A DNA stretch of 49,267 bases from Paracoccaceae bacterium (lineage in GTDB: Bacteria > Pseudomonadota > Alphaproteobacteria > Rhodobacterales > Rhodobacteraceae): assembly GCA_020630695.1 (NCBI GenBank), contig JAHDIS010000024.1, positions 1 through 49,267 on the forward strand, written 5' to 3'. Of the stretch, positions 24,711 through 33,326 are shown piece after piece. The notes under the pieces were generated by a model, which worked only from the letters and a program-made list of their open reading frames with translations, searched no databases and was not told the origin of the DNA. The position numbers were made by a program, and so were the translations under genes. Numbering within the stretch: the stretch's first letter is position 1; each line of letters begins with the position of its first letter.

Positions 24711-25447
24711 TCGTAGCTGTATCCAAGCCCGGTTTCCAAATCCAAATCAATGGATTGCTTCATGAAGCTGATATCTGATTCAGGCATGGAGTTGGGCGTC
24801 TCGGGGCGGGTTTCGACGGCAGGCAGAAACTTAGACCCGAGGCGTTTCATGACAGGGCGGTAGTCGGTCTGCGGGACCGTGATGCCAAAGCCTTCGTGTA
24901 CCGCCTGCAGGAAAGTTTGAGGTTCTGACTGAACCGCTTCAAGTTGGGTGAAGACGAGGCTGCAACCCCTTGCCTGAAATGATAAAAGTCCATTTAACTT
25001 GGCCTGCCGAAGGGCAAACAGATTGTCAAAGGGGTGGCCTGTCACCGGGTGACGGTCGTGCTGAAGCGGCGCGCCCTCGCCACCCAATTCGGCGACCTGC
25101 GGAAAATAGCGCTTGCGATCGGCAACGGTGGCCCATTGCGCGCGAATGAAGTCCGAAAACGTCATAGCCTGCATTGCGGGCGGGCAGTGCCAGGGTTTGG
25201 CGTGCATCGACAGCGCCCAAGAGCGCGCATCCCGCACAACGCAAATGATTGCCACATGGGCGGGGATCGCGGTCATATGTGGAAAGCCGTGTTTCCAGCC
25301 AAGCTCTTCCATCGGGCGAAGAGGGCTGTTTCGCCCAAGCAACCGTTTGACGAAATTCGTACCCGAAGACCGTTCACCAAAGACCTGATATCGCGTTGGG
25401 GTCGTGCCTGTCGGGGCGATGTGCCAGCCTGTTTTCCTGAGATCCAT
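24707..25447 (-). CDS. Sulfotransferase-like protein
   Basis: A 246-aa protein with an N-terminal nucleotide-binding loop typical of PAPS-dependent sulfotransferases (YQVFGERSSGTNFVKRLLGRN) and a later AIICVVRDARSWALSMH, which matches the 3'-phosphate-binding Arg/Ser region. The likely role is sulfation of a cell-surface carbohydrate, an inference supported by the divergent glycosyltransferase gene. The start at 25447 is chosen because the longer frame (to 25630) would overlap that gene. The ribosome site is weak. Its end overlaps the carnitine dehydrogenase end by 4 bases (convergent). Confidence 0.7.
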   Translation of the reverse strand: MDLRKTGWHIAPTGTTPTRYQVFGERSSGTNFVKRLLGRNSPLRPMEELGWKHGFPHMTAIPAHVAIICVVRDARSWALSMHAKPWHCPPAMQAMTFSDFIRAQWATVADRKRYFPQVAELGGEGAPLQHDRHPVTGHPFDNLFALRQAKLNGLLSFQARGCSLVFTQLEAVQSEPQTFLQAVHEGFGITVPQTDYRPVMKRLGSKFLPAVETRPETPNSMPESDISFMKQSIDLDLETGLGYSYD

Positions 25448-25569
25448 GTGCCTGCCCGGTGGTGTTTGCGCCACGATAGCGAGCCTCTGCTCGATTTGCG
25501 ATTCTCTTTGTGTTTGTGCTGCAGTACTGTTGCCGCAAAACGCGACGTAGATAACGAGCAGGCAAGTAC

Positions 25570-26445
25570 ATGCAAACCACAGCCGCGGCCCTGACAATGG
25601 TGCGTGACGATGCTTTCTTTTTGAAGGCATGGTTGCGCCACTACGGTGAAATGCTGGGGCGGGAAAATTGCTATATCGTCAATCACGGGCGTGGAGAGGT
25701 GGTGGCAGAGCTTGCCGAAGGCTGCAATGTGATCGGCATTCCCGGCGATCCGCACCCCAACTTCGATATGAAACGCTGGCGCATGCTCAACAACTTTGTT
25801 CAGGGGCTGCGGTGTTACTACAACCATGTGATCGTCGGCGATGTGGATGAATTGGTCGTGGTGGATCCGGAGCATGGCGGCTCGCTCTTGGAGTATCTCG
25901 AAACGGTCAAGCCGCGGCGGGTTCTTACGCCCGTGGGGCTGGAAGTCATTCACCGGATCGATCTAGAGCCCGATGCGATTGAAACCGAGATCATTGGCCC
26001 GCGCCGTCATGTCCGGCTGGCGCCACATTATTCAAAGCCCTGCATTGTCAGTTCCGGGGTCAAGATTGCCCGCGGCGGGCATTTCACACAGGCTGACAAA
26101 CTGATCGCGCCGGACCCGCTCTATCTGTTCCATCTGAAGTTTTGTGACTTCGGCGAATATGTTTCGGTCATGAACCAGCGCAACGCGGTCACCGAAGAGG
26201 TCGGGGCCTCGGTGCAGGAGGCTTCAATCGGGCGGCATTGGTTTGCCGAGGCGCGCGGTGAGGATCGGGCCGTTTTCGAGGCGTTTGCAGGTCTGGAGCT
26301 AAAGGAAGAGTTTGACCTGGGCTGGGTTCGCAAGCGCATGCACAGGACCTGGAAGCCGCGGGGCGAAACCGGATTTTGGCAATTCGACCGTCCCGAATAT
26401 GAAGGGCAATATGTGCTGCCGGATCGGTTTGTCGGCGTGATCTGA
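25570..26445 (+). CDS. Glycosyltransferase family 2-type protein
   Basis: A 291-aa protein starting AAALTMVRDDAFFLKAWLRHYGEMLG, characteristic of the family-2-like group (Glyco_tranf_2_4) in which acceptor and donor sites follow an N-terminal Rossmann-type domain. The metal-binding DxD-type motif is VIVGDVDELVVVD. The C-terminus contains KFCDFGEYVSVMNQRNAV. It probably transfers a sugar to a surface polysaccharide or lipid; the acceptor is unknown. It is divergent from the sulfotransferase-like gene (122 bp) and converges with the dehydrogenase gene across a GC hairpin. Confidence 0.85.
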   Translation: MQTTAAALTMVRDDAFFLKAWLRHYGEMLGRENCYIVNHGRGEVVAELAEGCNVIGIPGDPHPNFDMKRWRMLNNFVQGLRCYYNHVIVGDVDELVVVDPEHGGSLLEYLETVKPRRVLTPVGLEVIHRIDLEPDAIETEIIGPRRHVRLAPHYSKPCIVSSGVKIARGGHFTQADKLIAPDPLYLFHLKFCDFGEYVSVMNQRNAVTEEVGASVQEASIGRHWFAEARGEDRAVFEAFAGLELKEEFDLGWVRKRMHRTWKPRGETGFWQFDRPEYEGQYVLPDRFVGVI

Positions 26446-26479
26446 TTGCGGACCCGCAACGACGAAACCACGACGCACC

Positions 26480-26500
26480 CCGGGGGTTTTGCACCCCCGG
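26480..26500. terminator. GC-rich hairpin, probably a recurring intergenic element
   Basis: Perfect 8-bp stem CCGGGGGT / ACCCCCGG around TTTGC, followed by ACCCCCGCAGGATATTTTGAG, between two convergent genes. The composition resembles the C/G-rich intergenic elements that recur in Rhodobacteraceae genomes (from memory, not verified). It probably acts as a bidirectional terminator. Confidence 0.5.
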
Positions 26501-26536
26501 ACCCCCGCAGGATATTTTGAGCACAAAGAAGCCGGA

Positions 26537-28945
26537 TTAGCCGCGCATGCGTGCGCCGTCCGCATCAAATAGCGGTGTGTCGAGCAATGTGGCGCGGCGC
26601 ATCTCGCCCAGGATTTCGATTTCGGCGTTCAGTCCGGCTGTAGCGGCGTCCCGGGGGATCAGCGCGAGCGCGATGGATTTACCCAAATGGTGTGAATAGC
26701 CGCCGGATGTGCAAAACCCCTGAACGGATCCATTGATCCAGACGGGCTCGTAAGCCTGAACATCCGCATCTGCTGCGTCAACGTCAAAGGCGACAAGGGT
26801 GCGCGCGGGCGGTGTGTCCCGCTCCGCCTGTGCTGCCGCGCGGCCAATGAAATCGGCCTCTTTCGCCCAGGCGATAAATCGGTCGAGACCGGTTTCGGCG
26901 CAGGTGTAATCTGGTGAGAATTCCCGGCCCCAGGAGCCGAAGAACTTGTCGAGGCGCAGGCTCATCATGGCGCGCATGCCAAAGGGCCGCATTCCGTAGG
27001 CTTGGCCGGCTTGCCAGAGCGTATCCCACAACTGGCGCTGCGCCATTGGATCACAGTAGATCTCATACCCCAGATCGCCGGTATAGCTGACCCGTTGAAC
27101 AATGCAGTCGGTCATGCCGATGACGGCGCGGCGCACGTCCATGAACCGCATCCGGGCCAAATCCTGCTGCCCGCAGGCTTCCAGAACGGCTGCTGCGCGC
27201 GGTCCGGCGATTTGAAACCCATTGAGCCGATCCGAGACGTTTTCGATCTGGACGCCCTCGTCAAGCTGCTGCAGGAACCAGCGCATGTGATAGGCCTGCG
27301 CGCCGTAGCTGGCGGTCAGCTGAAATTCGGTTTCCGACAGGCAGGACACCGTGAAATCGCCGATGATGCGCCCAGAAGGTGCCAGCATCGGGCTCAGTGC
27401 CAAGCGGCCCGGGGCAGGGATGCGGCCTGCCATGATCCTGTCCAGCCAGGCACGGGCATTGGGGCCTGTGACCCGGTATTTTCCGAAGTTATGCACTTCG
27501 TTGATGCCGACCGCTTCGCGTACGGTGCGCACCTCACGCGCGGTGGCTTCCCATGCGTTGGAGCGCCGGAAGCTTGGTGTCTCGAACCTCGGCTCATCAT
27601 CTGCGGCAAAATAATTCACCACCTCAAGCCCGTACTGCGCGCCCCAGACCGCGCCCATATCGTCAAAGATATCGTACATGGGCGTTGTGCGGTTTGGTCG
27701 TGCGGCAGGCAATTCTTCGTTCGGGTAGGATACGCTAAAGCGTTTTTGGTAATTCTCGATCACCTTCGGCAATGTGTAGCCGGGGCTGATCCAGTCGCCA
27801 AAACGGGCGACATCCATTGCCGCGGTGTCGCGTTCGCATTCGCCTTGGGTCATCCATTGGGCGAGCATCAGGCCTACGCCGCCGCCCTGACTGAACCCTG
27901 CCATCACGCCGCAAGCCGACCAATAACCGCGCAGACCAGGGATGGGGCCGACCAGTGGATTGCCGTCCGGCGCAAAGGTAAAGGGGCCATGAATGACGGA
28001 TTTCACGCCGGCGCGCTCCAGCACCGGAAAACGGCGATAGGCAAAGGCGATAGAGTCTTCAATCTTGTCAAAGTCATCGGGCAGCAACTCGTGACCGAAA
28101 TTCCATGGCGTGCCATTTACCGCCCAGGGGCGGCAGGGTTGTTCGTAGAACCCGATGCAGAGCCCGCGACCTTCCTGCCGCAGATAACTTTCGCCTGCCG
28201 GATCCATCACATGCGGATGTTCTGAGCCACGCTCATAAATCTCGGCGATTTCATCGGTAACGATGTACTGATGTTCCATCGGGTGCAGGGGCAGGTAGAC
28301 GCCCGCCATGGCGCCCACTTCGCGGGCCCATAGTCCGGCCGCGTTCACAACGTGCTCGGCGTGGATGGTTCCCTTGTCCGTGACCACGTCCCATGTGCCA
28401 TCCGGCCGCTGGTTCGTTTCCTTGACGTGGCAGTGGGTTTCAATCGTCGCGCCGCCCATGCGCGCGGCCTTGGCATAGGCATGTGTCGTGCCTGAGGGGT
28501 CAAGGTGGCCGTCGAGCGGATCGTAGAGCGCGCCGATTACGCCTTCGAGATTGACGATAGGGGCGAGCTTGGCAATTTCTTCCGGGCCGACAATTTCCGT
28601 TTCGAGCCCCATGTAGCGATGCTTTGCGCGTTCGGCCAACAGCATGTCAAAGCGTTCGGCATTGTCGGCCAGTGTGATGCCGCCCACGTGGTGCAGCCCG
28701 CAGGACATGCCTGTGATCTCTTCGAGTTCCTTGTACAGCTTGATTGTGTACCCCTGCAGGGCGGCCATGTTTGTATCGCCGTTCAGCGTGTGAAACCCGC
28801 CTGCGGCATGCCATGTGCTGCCCGAGGTCAGTTCTGACCGTTCCACCAGCATCACGTCGGACCACCCCAGTTTGGTCAGGTGATAGAGGACAGAGGCGCC
28901 AACAACGCCGCCGCCGATGATGCAAACGCGGGTGGTGGTTTTCAT
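26537..28945 (-). CDS. FAD-dependent dimethylglycine/sarcosine dehydrogenase-like enzyme
   Basis: An 802-aa flavoenzyme. The N-terminal FAD-binding domain starts CIIGGGVVGASVLYHLTKLG, with LTSGSTWHAAGG holding the His that carries covalent FAD in this family. The second half is a GcvT-like folate-binding part (FGKYRVTGPNARAWLDRIM, YTGDLGYEIYCDP, GMRAMMSLRLDKFFGSWGREF) that would take up the C1 unit on tetrahydrofolate. It probably oxidises dimethylglycine, sarcosine or a related methylamine to the demethylated product; which one cannot be told. It is divergent from a clear paralogue at 29538-31964. ATG at 28945 is chosen since the family motif begins here. Confidence 0.87.
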   Translation of the reverse strand: MKTTTRVCIIGGGVVGASVLYHLTKLGWSDVMLVERSELTSGSTWHAAGGFHTLNGDTNMAALQGYTIKLYKELEEITGMSCGLHHVGGITLADNAERFDMLLAERAKHRYMGLETEIVGPEEIAKLAPIVNLEGVIGALYDPLDGHLDPSGTTHAYAKAARMGGATIETHCHVKETNQRPDGTWDVVTDKGTIHAEHVVNAAGLWAREVGAMAGVYLPLHPMEHQYIVTDEIAEIYERGSEHPHVMDPAGESYLRQEGRGLCIGFYEQPCRPWAVNGTPWNFGHELLPDDFDKIEDSIAFAYRRFPVLERAGVKSVIHGPFTFAPDGNPLVGPIPGLRGYWSACGVMAGFSQGGGVGLMLAQWMTQGECERDTAAMDVARFGDWISPGYTLPKVIENYQKRFSVSYPNEELPAARPNRTTPMYDIFDDMGAVWGAQYGLEVVNYFAADDEPRFETPSFRRSNAWEATAREVRTVREAVGINEVHNFGKYRVTGPNARAWLDRIMAGRIPAPGRLALSPMLAPSGRIIGDFTVSCLSETEFQLTASYGAQAYHMRWFLQQLDEGVQIENVSDRLNGFQIAGPRAAAVLEACGQQDLARMRFMDVRRAVIGMTDCIVQRVSYTGDLGYEIYCDPMAQRQLWDTLWQAGQAYGMRPFGMRAMMSLRLDKFFGSWGREFSPDYTCAETGLDRFIAWAKEADFIGRAAAQAERDTPPARTLVAFDVDAADADVQAYEPVWINGSVQGFCTSGGYSHHLGKSIALALIPRDAATAGLNAEIEILGEMRRATLLDTPLFDADGARMRG

Positions 28946-29022
28946 GGGGCATGTCCTTTGCAAACAGGGGTTCGTTGAATTTGGTCCGAATGTCTCATGC
29001 AGCGCGTCGGCGTCTTGGCGAA

Positions 29023-29043
29023 GAGCGACAAAGTTTGTCGCTC
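29023..29043. promoter_or_regulatory. Perfect 21-bp palindrome between divergent dehydrogenase genes
   Basis: Arms GAGCGACAAA and TTTGTCGCTC around a single G. It lies 78 bp upstream of the left dehydrogenase start. Length and perfection make it a strong candidate operator. Its core ACAAAGTT also occurs in the second inverted repeat at 29120-29147. Confidence 0.6.
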
Positions 29044-29119
29044 AGGAAGGGTGGGCCAAAACAAGCGTTTTGAAAAGTATGCGATTGATCGCAATTGCTG
29101 CGCTGCGGCGAAAGATTTT

Positions 29120-29147
29120 GCAAAATAAGAACAAAGTTCTGTTTTGC
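29120..29147. promoter_or_regulatory. Imperfect inverted repeat between divergent dehydrogenase genes
   Basis: GCAAAA-TA-AGAAC / GTTCT-G-TTTTGC around AAA, two 11-base arms with small bulges. It shares the core ACAAAGTT with the palindrome about 90 bp away, so both may bind the same regulator. Confidence 0.4.
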
Positions 29148-29260
29148 GCAAAGCTGTCGGTTATCGATTGTTCGGTATTTCAAGAGAATGCGCAAATGTA
29201 GCGAAATGATCCACTCCTACCCACTCTATGCGGTGGGATTATTGCGCTTCAAGCCGCGAT

Positions 29261-29289
29261 TTTGTCCATCGTCCATGCTGCAGTATGCT
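29261..29289 (+). promoter_or_regulatory. Candidate sigma-70 promoter
   Basis: TTTGTC at 29261-29266 and TATGCT at 29284-29289 with an ideal 17-bp spacer, directed toward the candidate RNA and the right-hand dehydrogenase gene. The expected start of transcription is near 29297. Only sequence similarity supports it. Confidence 0.4.
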
Positions 29290-29295
29290 GACCGT

Positions 29296-29422
29296 ACAAC
29301 AAAAAAAAGACGCTCACATCTCATGGATTGATCAGGCTTCCTCTCCCACCTGATACACGAGCAGGCAGAGCATACAGGCAAAGAAAGGCGGACCCTTCGG
29401 CAGGTTCGCCTTTCTCGCTTTT
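29296..29422 (+). ncRNA. Candidate small RNA or 5' leader with CU-rich loop
   Basis: An approximately 125-nt transcript is suggested by the promoter at 29261-29289 and the terminator ending at 29422. Inside is a hairpin ATCAGG / CCTGAT whose 12-base loop CTTCCTCTCCCA is C/U rich and could pair with Shine-Dalgarno sequences, as in several alphaproteobacterial small RNAs with exposed CCUCC loops. If transcription starts earlier, GTATGCT (29283-29289) could pair with AGCATAC (29369-29375) to close a larger structured domain. No reading frame or known riboswitch core was found. It may be a free RNA or the attenuated leader of the dehydrogenase gene at 29538. Confidence 0.4.
29383..29422 (+). terminator. 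Rho-independent terminator upstream of the second dehydrogenase gene
   Basis: Twelve-pair stem GAAAGGCGGACC / GGTTCGCCTTTC (one G-T pair) around CTTCGGCA, followed by TCGCTTTT. It ends 116 bp before the dehydrogenase ATG, so it terminates a short upstream transcript, either a small RNA or an attenuated leader. Confidence 0.75.
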
Positions 29423-29537
29423 GGGGTTTGGAAATCTGGCGCAGATATTCCGGTCGCGACGAAAAGTGTCGGCATTGGGCATTATGGCCCTGAAGGCGCG
29501 CGCAATGTTACAACGGTCCAAACAAGGAATGCGATCC

Positions 29538-31964
29538 ATGAAGACCCATGCACAGGCCGTTGTTATCGGTGGCGGCGTCATTGGCTGTTCAATCTTGTAC
29601 CACCTGGCCAAACTTGGATGGTCTGATGTCGTTCTGCTGGAGCGGGATGAACTGACCTCGGGCAGCACGTGGCACGCGGCGGCCAATATTCACGGATTGC
29701 ATGACAGCACGAACATCAGCCGGATCCAGCACTATACGATGAACCTGTACAAAGAGCTGGAGGCCGAAACCGGTCAGGGCTGCGGGGTTTTTCAGCCGGG
29801 CAGCCTTTACCTCGCTCAGACCGAAGCACGCGAGCACCAATTGCGGCTGCAGGCGGCCAAGGCCAAACTCTATGGGATGAACTTTTACGAGATTGATCGC
29901 GATGAAGCCGAGCGATTGCATCCTTTGGTCGATTTCGATGGCATCCGCTGCATCATGTATGAACCGGACGGCGGCAATGTTGATCCCAGTGGTGTCACTG
30001 CGGCCTATGCTGCCGGTGCGCGGGCCATGGGGGCTGAAATCCATCGCTTTACACCCGTCACTGCGACCGAGCCGCAGTCTGATGGCTCTTGGATTGTACG
30101 CACGCCCAAGGGCGACATCGTAACGCCATGGGTGATCAACGCAGCGGGTCTGTGGGGGCGCGAAGTGGCAGCGCTCGCAGGGATCAAACTGCCGCTGCAG
30201 CCAACCGAGCATCAGTATTTCGTGACAGAAACGATTGCTGAGATTGCGGGGCTGGATCGGCGGCTGCCTTCGGTCGCGGATCGCGACGGGGAATATTACC
30301 TGCGGCAGGAAGGTCAGGGTTTGCTGATCGGTGCTTATGAGCGGGATGTCCGGCTCTGGGCTGAAAACGGAACGCCTTTGGATTTTGCCCATGATCTGTT
30401 CCCAGATGATCTGGAACGGATCGAGGACAACATGATGCGTGCCATTGATCGGGTGCCAGCCGTCGGTTCGGCAGGGATCAAGCGGGTCATCAACGGCCCG
30501 ATGATCTGGTCACCGGATTCGAATGTGCTGATGGGGCCTGTGCCAGAACTGCGCGGATATTTCTGCTGTAACGGGATCATCCCCGGGTTCTCTCAGTCGG
30601 GCGGCATGGGCCTGATGGCGGCGCAATGGATCATCGAAGGCGAAATGCAGTACGACATGTTTGCGTGGGATATGGCCCGCTTTGGCGACTGGGCGAACGA
30701 GGCTTTTACCAAGGCGCGTGTGTCCGACCAATATGCACACCGCTTCGCAATCCACTTTCCCAACGAGGAACGCAGCGCCGGACGGCCTGCGCGCATGCGT
30801 CCGGCCTATGAGGCCCAGCAAAAGCGGGGCGCTGTATTCGGGCTCAACTTTGGCTGGGAACACCCGTTGTGGTTCGCAGAAGAGCCGGGAACACAAGACA
30901 CCAACGGCTTCACGCGCCAGAACTGGTGGGAACCGGTTGGAAAAGAGGCCCGGATGCTGCGCGAGGCGGCGGGGATCATCGATATCTCGAACTTTGCCAA
31001 ATACCGCGTCAGCGGACCGGGGGCCGAGGATTGGCTGAACGCGGTTTTTGCAAACAAGATGCCAGGCGCTGTTGGCCGGTCTTGCCTGACGCCCCTGATC
31101 GGAAAACGGGGCGGGGTCGCCGGGGACTTTACCGTGACCAGACTGGCCGAGGATGAGTTCTGGGTGATCGGATCGGGCATGGCCGAGCGGTATCACCGCC
31201 GGTTCTTTGCTCAGGTGCCATTGCCGCAGGATACGACGTTCGAGAGTCTCACAAACAGCCATTGCGGGTTCAACGTGGCTGGCCCAAAAGCGCGGGACAT
31301 GCTGCAGCGATTGACCAACACGTCGCTCAATACCGAAGATTTTCCATTCATGCGCTCTAAACGCATCGAGCTGGCAGGGATCGAAGTTGTTGCGTTGCGC
31401 GTATCCTTTACCGGCGATCTGGGCTGGGAATTGCACTGCGCCGAAGCCGATCAACTGGTGCTCTACGAGGCGCTTTTGGCTGCGGGCGAAGCCTTTCGTG
31501 CCGGGCCGGTTGGAAGCCGTGCCCTCATGGCGCTGCGGATCGAAAAAGGTTACGGATCATGGTCTCGGGAATACAGCCCGGAATACTGGCCCCAAGAGGT
31601 CGGGCTTGAACGCCTTTGCAAGCTCGATAAGGATTTTCTGAACAAAGACAGTCTGTTGCAAGTGATTGATAAGCCGGCACGAGAGGCTTTGGTGGTCCTG
31701 TCACTGGACGTCGATGCCTGCAGTGCATCAAATGCGGATGCCACAGGCGGTGAGCCGATCTTTTATAAAGATCAAGGCGTTGGGCGTGTAACCTCAGGCG
31801 GTTACGGCTACAGCGTCGGGCAAAGTCTGGCCTTGGGGTATATCAAGGCCGGAACGGCGCAACCGGGTGATGCGGTCGATGTCATGGTGTTGGGCCGCCC
31901 GCACCGGGCGGTCGTTCTTGAACACCCCCCGTTCGATCCCGAAGGCGCCCGATTGCGCGCATGA
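29538..31964 (+). CDS. FAD-dependent dimethylglycine/sarcosine dehydrogenase-like enzyme (paralogue)
   Basis: An 808-aa paralogue of the divergent gene at 26537-28945, with the same order of parts. FAD binding is at AVVIGGGVIGCSILYHLAKLG, the covalent-FAD His motif is LTSGSTWHAAAN, and the GcvT-like C-terminal half contains FAKYRVSGPGAEDWLNAVF and SFTGDLGWELHCAEA. It ends with SLALGYIKAGTA and PFDPEGARLRA. The active-site surroundings differ (WHAAANIHGLHDSTN against WHAAGGFHTLNGDTN), which suggests a different substrate of the same chemical type. The start at 29538 has AAGGA 9 bases upstream; the frame is open for 70 more codons through the leader region. Confidence 0.87.
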   Translation: MKTHAQAVVIGGGVIGCSILYHLAKLGWSDVVLLERDELTSGSTWHAAANIHGLHDSTNISRIQHYTMNLYKELEAETGQGCGVFQPGSLYLAQTEAREHQLRLQAAKAKLYGMNFYEIDRDEAERLHPLVDFDGIRCIMYEPDGGNVDPSGVTAAYAAGARAMGAEIHRFTPVTATEPQSDGSWIVRTPKGDIVTPWVINAAGLWGREVAALAGIKLPLQPTEHQYFVTETIAEIAGLDRRLPSVADRDGEYYLRQEGQGLLIGAYERDVRLWAENGTPLDFAHDLFPDDLERIEDNMMRAIDRVPAVGSAGIKRVINGPMIWSPDSNVLMGPVPELRGYFCCNGIIPGFSQSGGMGLMAAQWIIEGEMQYDMFAWDMARFGDWANEAFTKARVSDQYAHRFAIHFPNEERSAGRPARMRPAYEAQQKRGAVFGLNFGWEHPLWFAEEPGTQDTNGFTRQNWWEPVGKEARMLREAAGIIDISNFAKYRVSGPGAEDWLNAVFANKMPGAVGRSCLTPLIGKRGGVAGDFTVTRLAEDEFWVIGSGMAERYHRRFFAQVPLPQDTTFESLTNSHCGFNVAGPKARDMLQRLTNTSLNTEDFPFMRSKRIELAGIEVVALRVSFTGDLGWELHCAEADQLVLYEALLAAGEAFRAGPVGSRALMALRIEKGYGSWSREYSPEYWPQEVGLERLCKLDKDFLNKDSLLQVIDKPAREALVVLSLDVDACSASNADATGGEPIFYKDQGVGRVTSGGYGYSVGQSLALGYIKAGTAQPGDAVDVMVLGRPHRAVVLEHPPFDPEGARLRA

Positions 31965-32080
31965 CATCCGCTCCGGTGGTCACTGCTCTGCGGTGCCCCG
32001 GGGTTTCCCACAGTTCGCCCAATTGCGGCCCGAAATGCACGCCAAGGTTGCTTGAAACGAATATCTTTCAAGGTGGTCCA

Positions 32081-33202
32081 ATGGCGCATTCCCCTCAAGC
32101 CCCCAACCTGCGCAAAGCGGTGCGGGAGTTGACGCAAAACCCTATGATCGTCCTGCTGATTCTCGGCCCGGCAGCCTGCGCCACGATCCTCGGAAGCGTC
32201 TTTGTCTTTGAAGGGCTGGGGATTGAATTTCCGTTCTGGCAGGCGATCTTCACGATCTTTTTCTATTCGCGCATGGCACTGGCCTGGCACCGCTGGGCAA
32301 TGCTGGGGGAAAAACCTTCGCTGCGTGGCAAACCCGGCCCGGGTGGGCTGCGTCGGCTTTACCTGATGCGGACAACCGCGGCGGTGCTCATGGCGGCGGT
32401 TCTCACGACCGTCATCGGCATGGTGTTCGAAAGCGGCCGGGGCGGCAACATCATGCAGAGCGCGCCTGCGCTTGGCCCGGTCGCCGCGGCTCTGTCGCAA
32501 GGGGTTTTCATGGGGCTGTTGCTGGCCCTCAGCGCAGGTTTCATCATGATGACCGGGGCCGAACTGCCGCTGCGCGCGGGCGAACGCAAGGACCTAGTGG
32601 ATAACCGCGCGATGAACAACGCCTTCATCTCGGTTGGGTCGTTTTTCTTTTCGCCCATTGGCTTGCTGCGCGGGCTGACCCGGTCCAGTGAGCCGCGCAG
32701 CCAGCGGGACGGACTGGCCGAACTGGGTTTACAGGATGGTTCGGGCAACCCGATTGCGCCGCTTGAGATCGTTCGGCTTGCGGCCATTCTGGGGGCCTGC
32801 GGCGGGGCGATCTGGGCGGTGCTGGACGGTGTCATGGCCCTGCTGGGGGGCATTCCCCGCATCGGCGCGGCGCTCGGCGGAGAGACCGCAGAGCTGATCC
32901 TGACACAAACGCTTTATGGCTTTGGCGCATTGGTGCTGGCGAGCCTGCTGGCCCAGCATGCCAAGGCGTCGCTGGCCGCCAAGGAAGCCGCCGTCGCAGA
33001 GCCAGCGTTCGATCCCGCGCTTTCCGGCGCGGCCACTATGGCGCCGCTGCCCGAAATGGGTGCAGGTCCGGCAGATCCCTGGGCAATGCCCGGCATGGTG
33101 GCGCAGTGCCACGAGGCCAGTCCGCAGCCCACTGCCCCCGTGACCCGCGAATCGACGCGTCCCAAGCCGCGCGCTACCGCAGGTAGCGCCCCAGGATCCT
33201 GA
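32081..33202 (+). CDS. Multi-pass membrane protein of unknown function, probably frameshifted at the C-terminus
   Basis: A 373-aa protein with hydrophobic segments near residues 22-50 (MIVLLILGPAACATILGSVFVF), 100-122, 145-170, 180-200, 235-262 and 285-305, and a Pro/Ala-rich tail. The start ATG at 32081 follows AAGGTGG; an earlier ATG at 31961 overlaps the preceding stop codon. The tail ends abruptly after RPKPRATAGSAPGS. The next frame continues without interruption to 33326 and encodes a plausible tail (PQVAPQDPEADLRAIF..., LIQRLLGR), so a 1-base shift near 33170-33180 is likely. The family is not recognised. Confidence 0.7.
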   Translation: MAHSPQAPNLRKAVRELTQNPMIVLLILGPAACATILGSVFVFEGLGIEFPFWQAIFTIFFYSRMALAWHRWAMLGEKPSLRGKPGPGGLRRLYLMRTTAAVLMAAVLTTVIGMVFESGRGGNIMQSAPALGPVAAALSQGVFMGLLLALSAGFIMMTGAELPLRAGERKDLVDNRAMNNAFISVGSFFFSPIGLLRGLTRSSEPRSQRDGLAELGLQDGSGNPIAPLEIVRLAAILGACGGAIWAVLDGVMALLGGIPRIGAALGGETAELILTQTLYGFGALVLASLLAQHAKASLAAKEAAVAEPAFDPALSGAATMAPLPEMGAGPADPWAMPGMVAQCHEASPQPTAPVTRESTRPKPRATAGSAPGS

Positions 33203-33326
33203 AGCCGATTTGCGCGCCATATTCCGCTCACAACCGACGCCTGTCGTCTCGGGGGGCGTGCCGGCCGGTGCAGGGGCAGAGCCGTCTCAAGGCTCCGGCC
33301 TGATCCAGCGCCTGCTAGGCAGGTGA
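33144..33326 (+). pseudogene. Out-of-frame continuation of the preceding membrane-protein gene
   Basis: This frame opens just after a TGA at 33141-33143 and ends at TGA 33324-33326. From about 33177 it encodes PQVAPQDPEADLRAIFRSQP, then VVSGGVPAGAGAEPSQGSG and IQRLLGR, with the Pro/Ala-rich composition of the preceding protein's tail. Removing one base in the run CCGCGCGCT (about 33167-33175) would join the two frames into a protein of about 415 aa. It has no start codon or ribosome site of its own. It may be a sequencing error or a true recent mutation. Confidence 0.5.

Noticed and set aside
29283-29422. Glycine or SAM-type riboswitch before the dehydrogenase gene
   Set aside because: None of the conserved core sequences of known glycine, SAM or SAH riboswitches could be found, so no known class was assigned.
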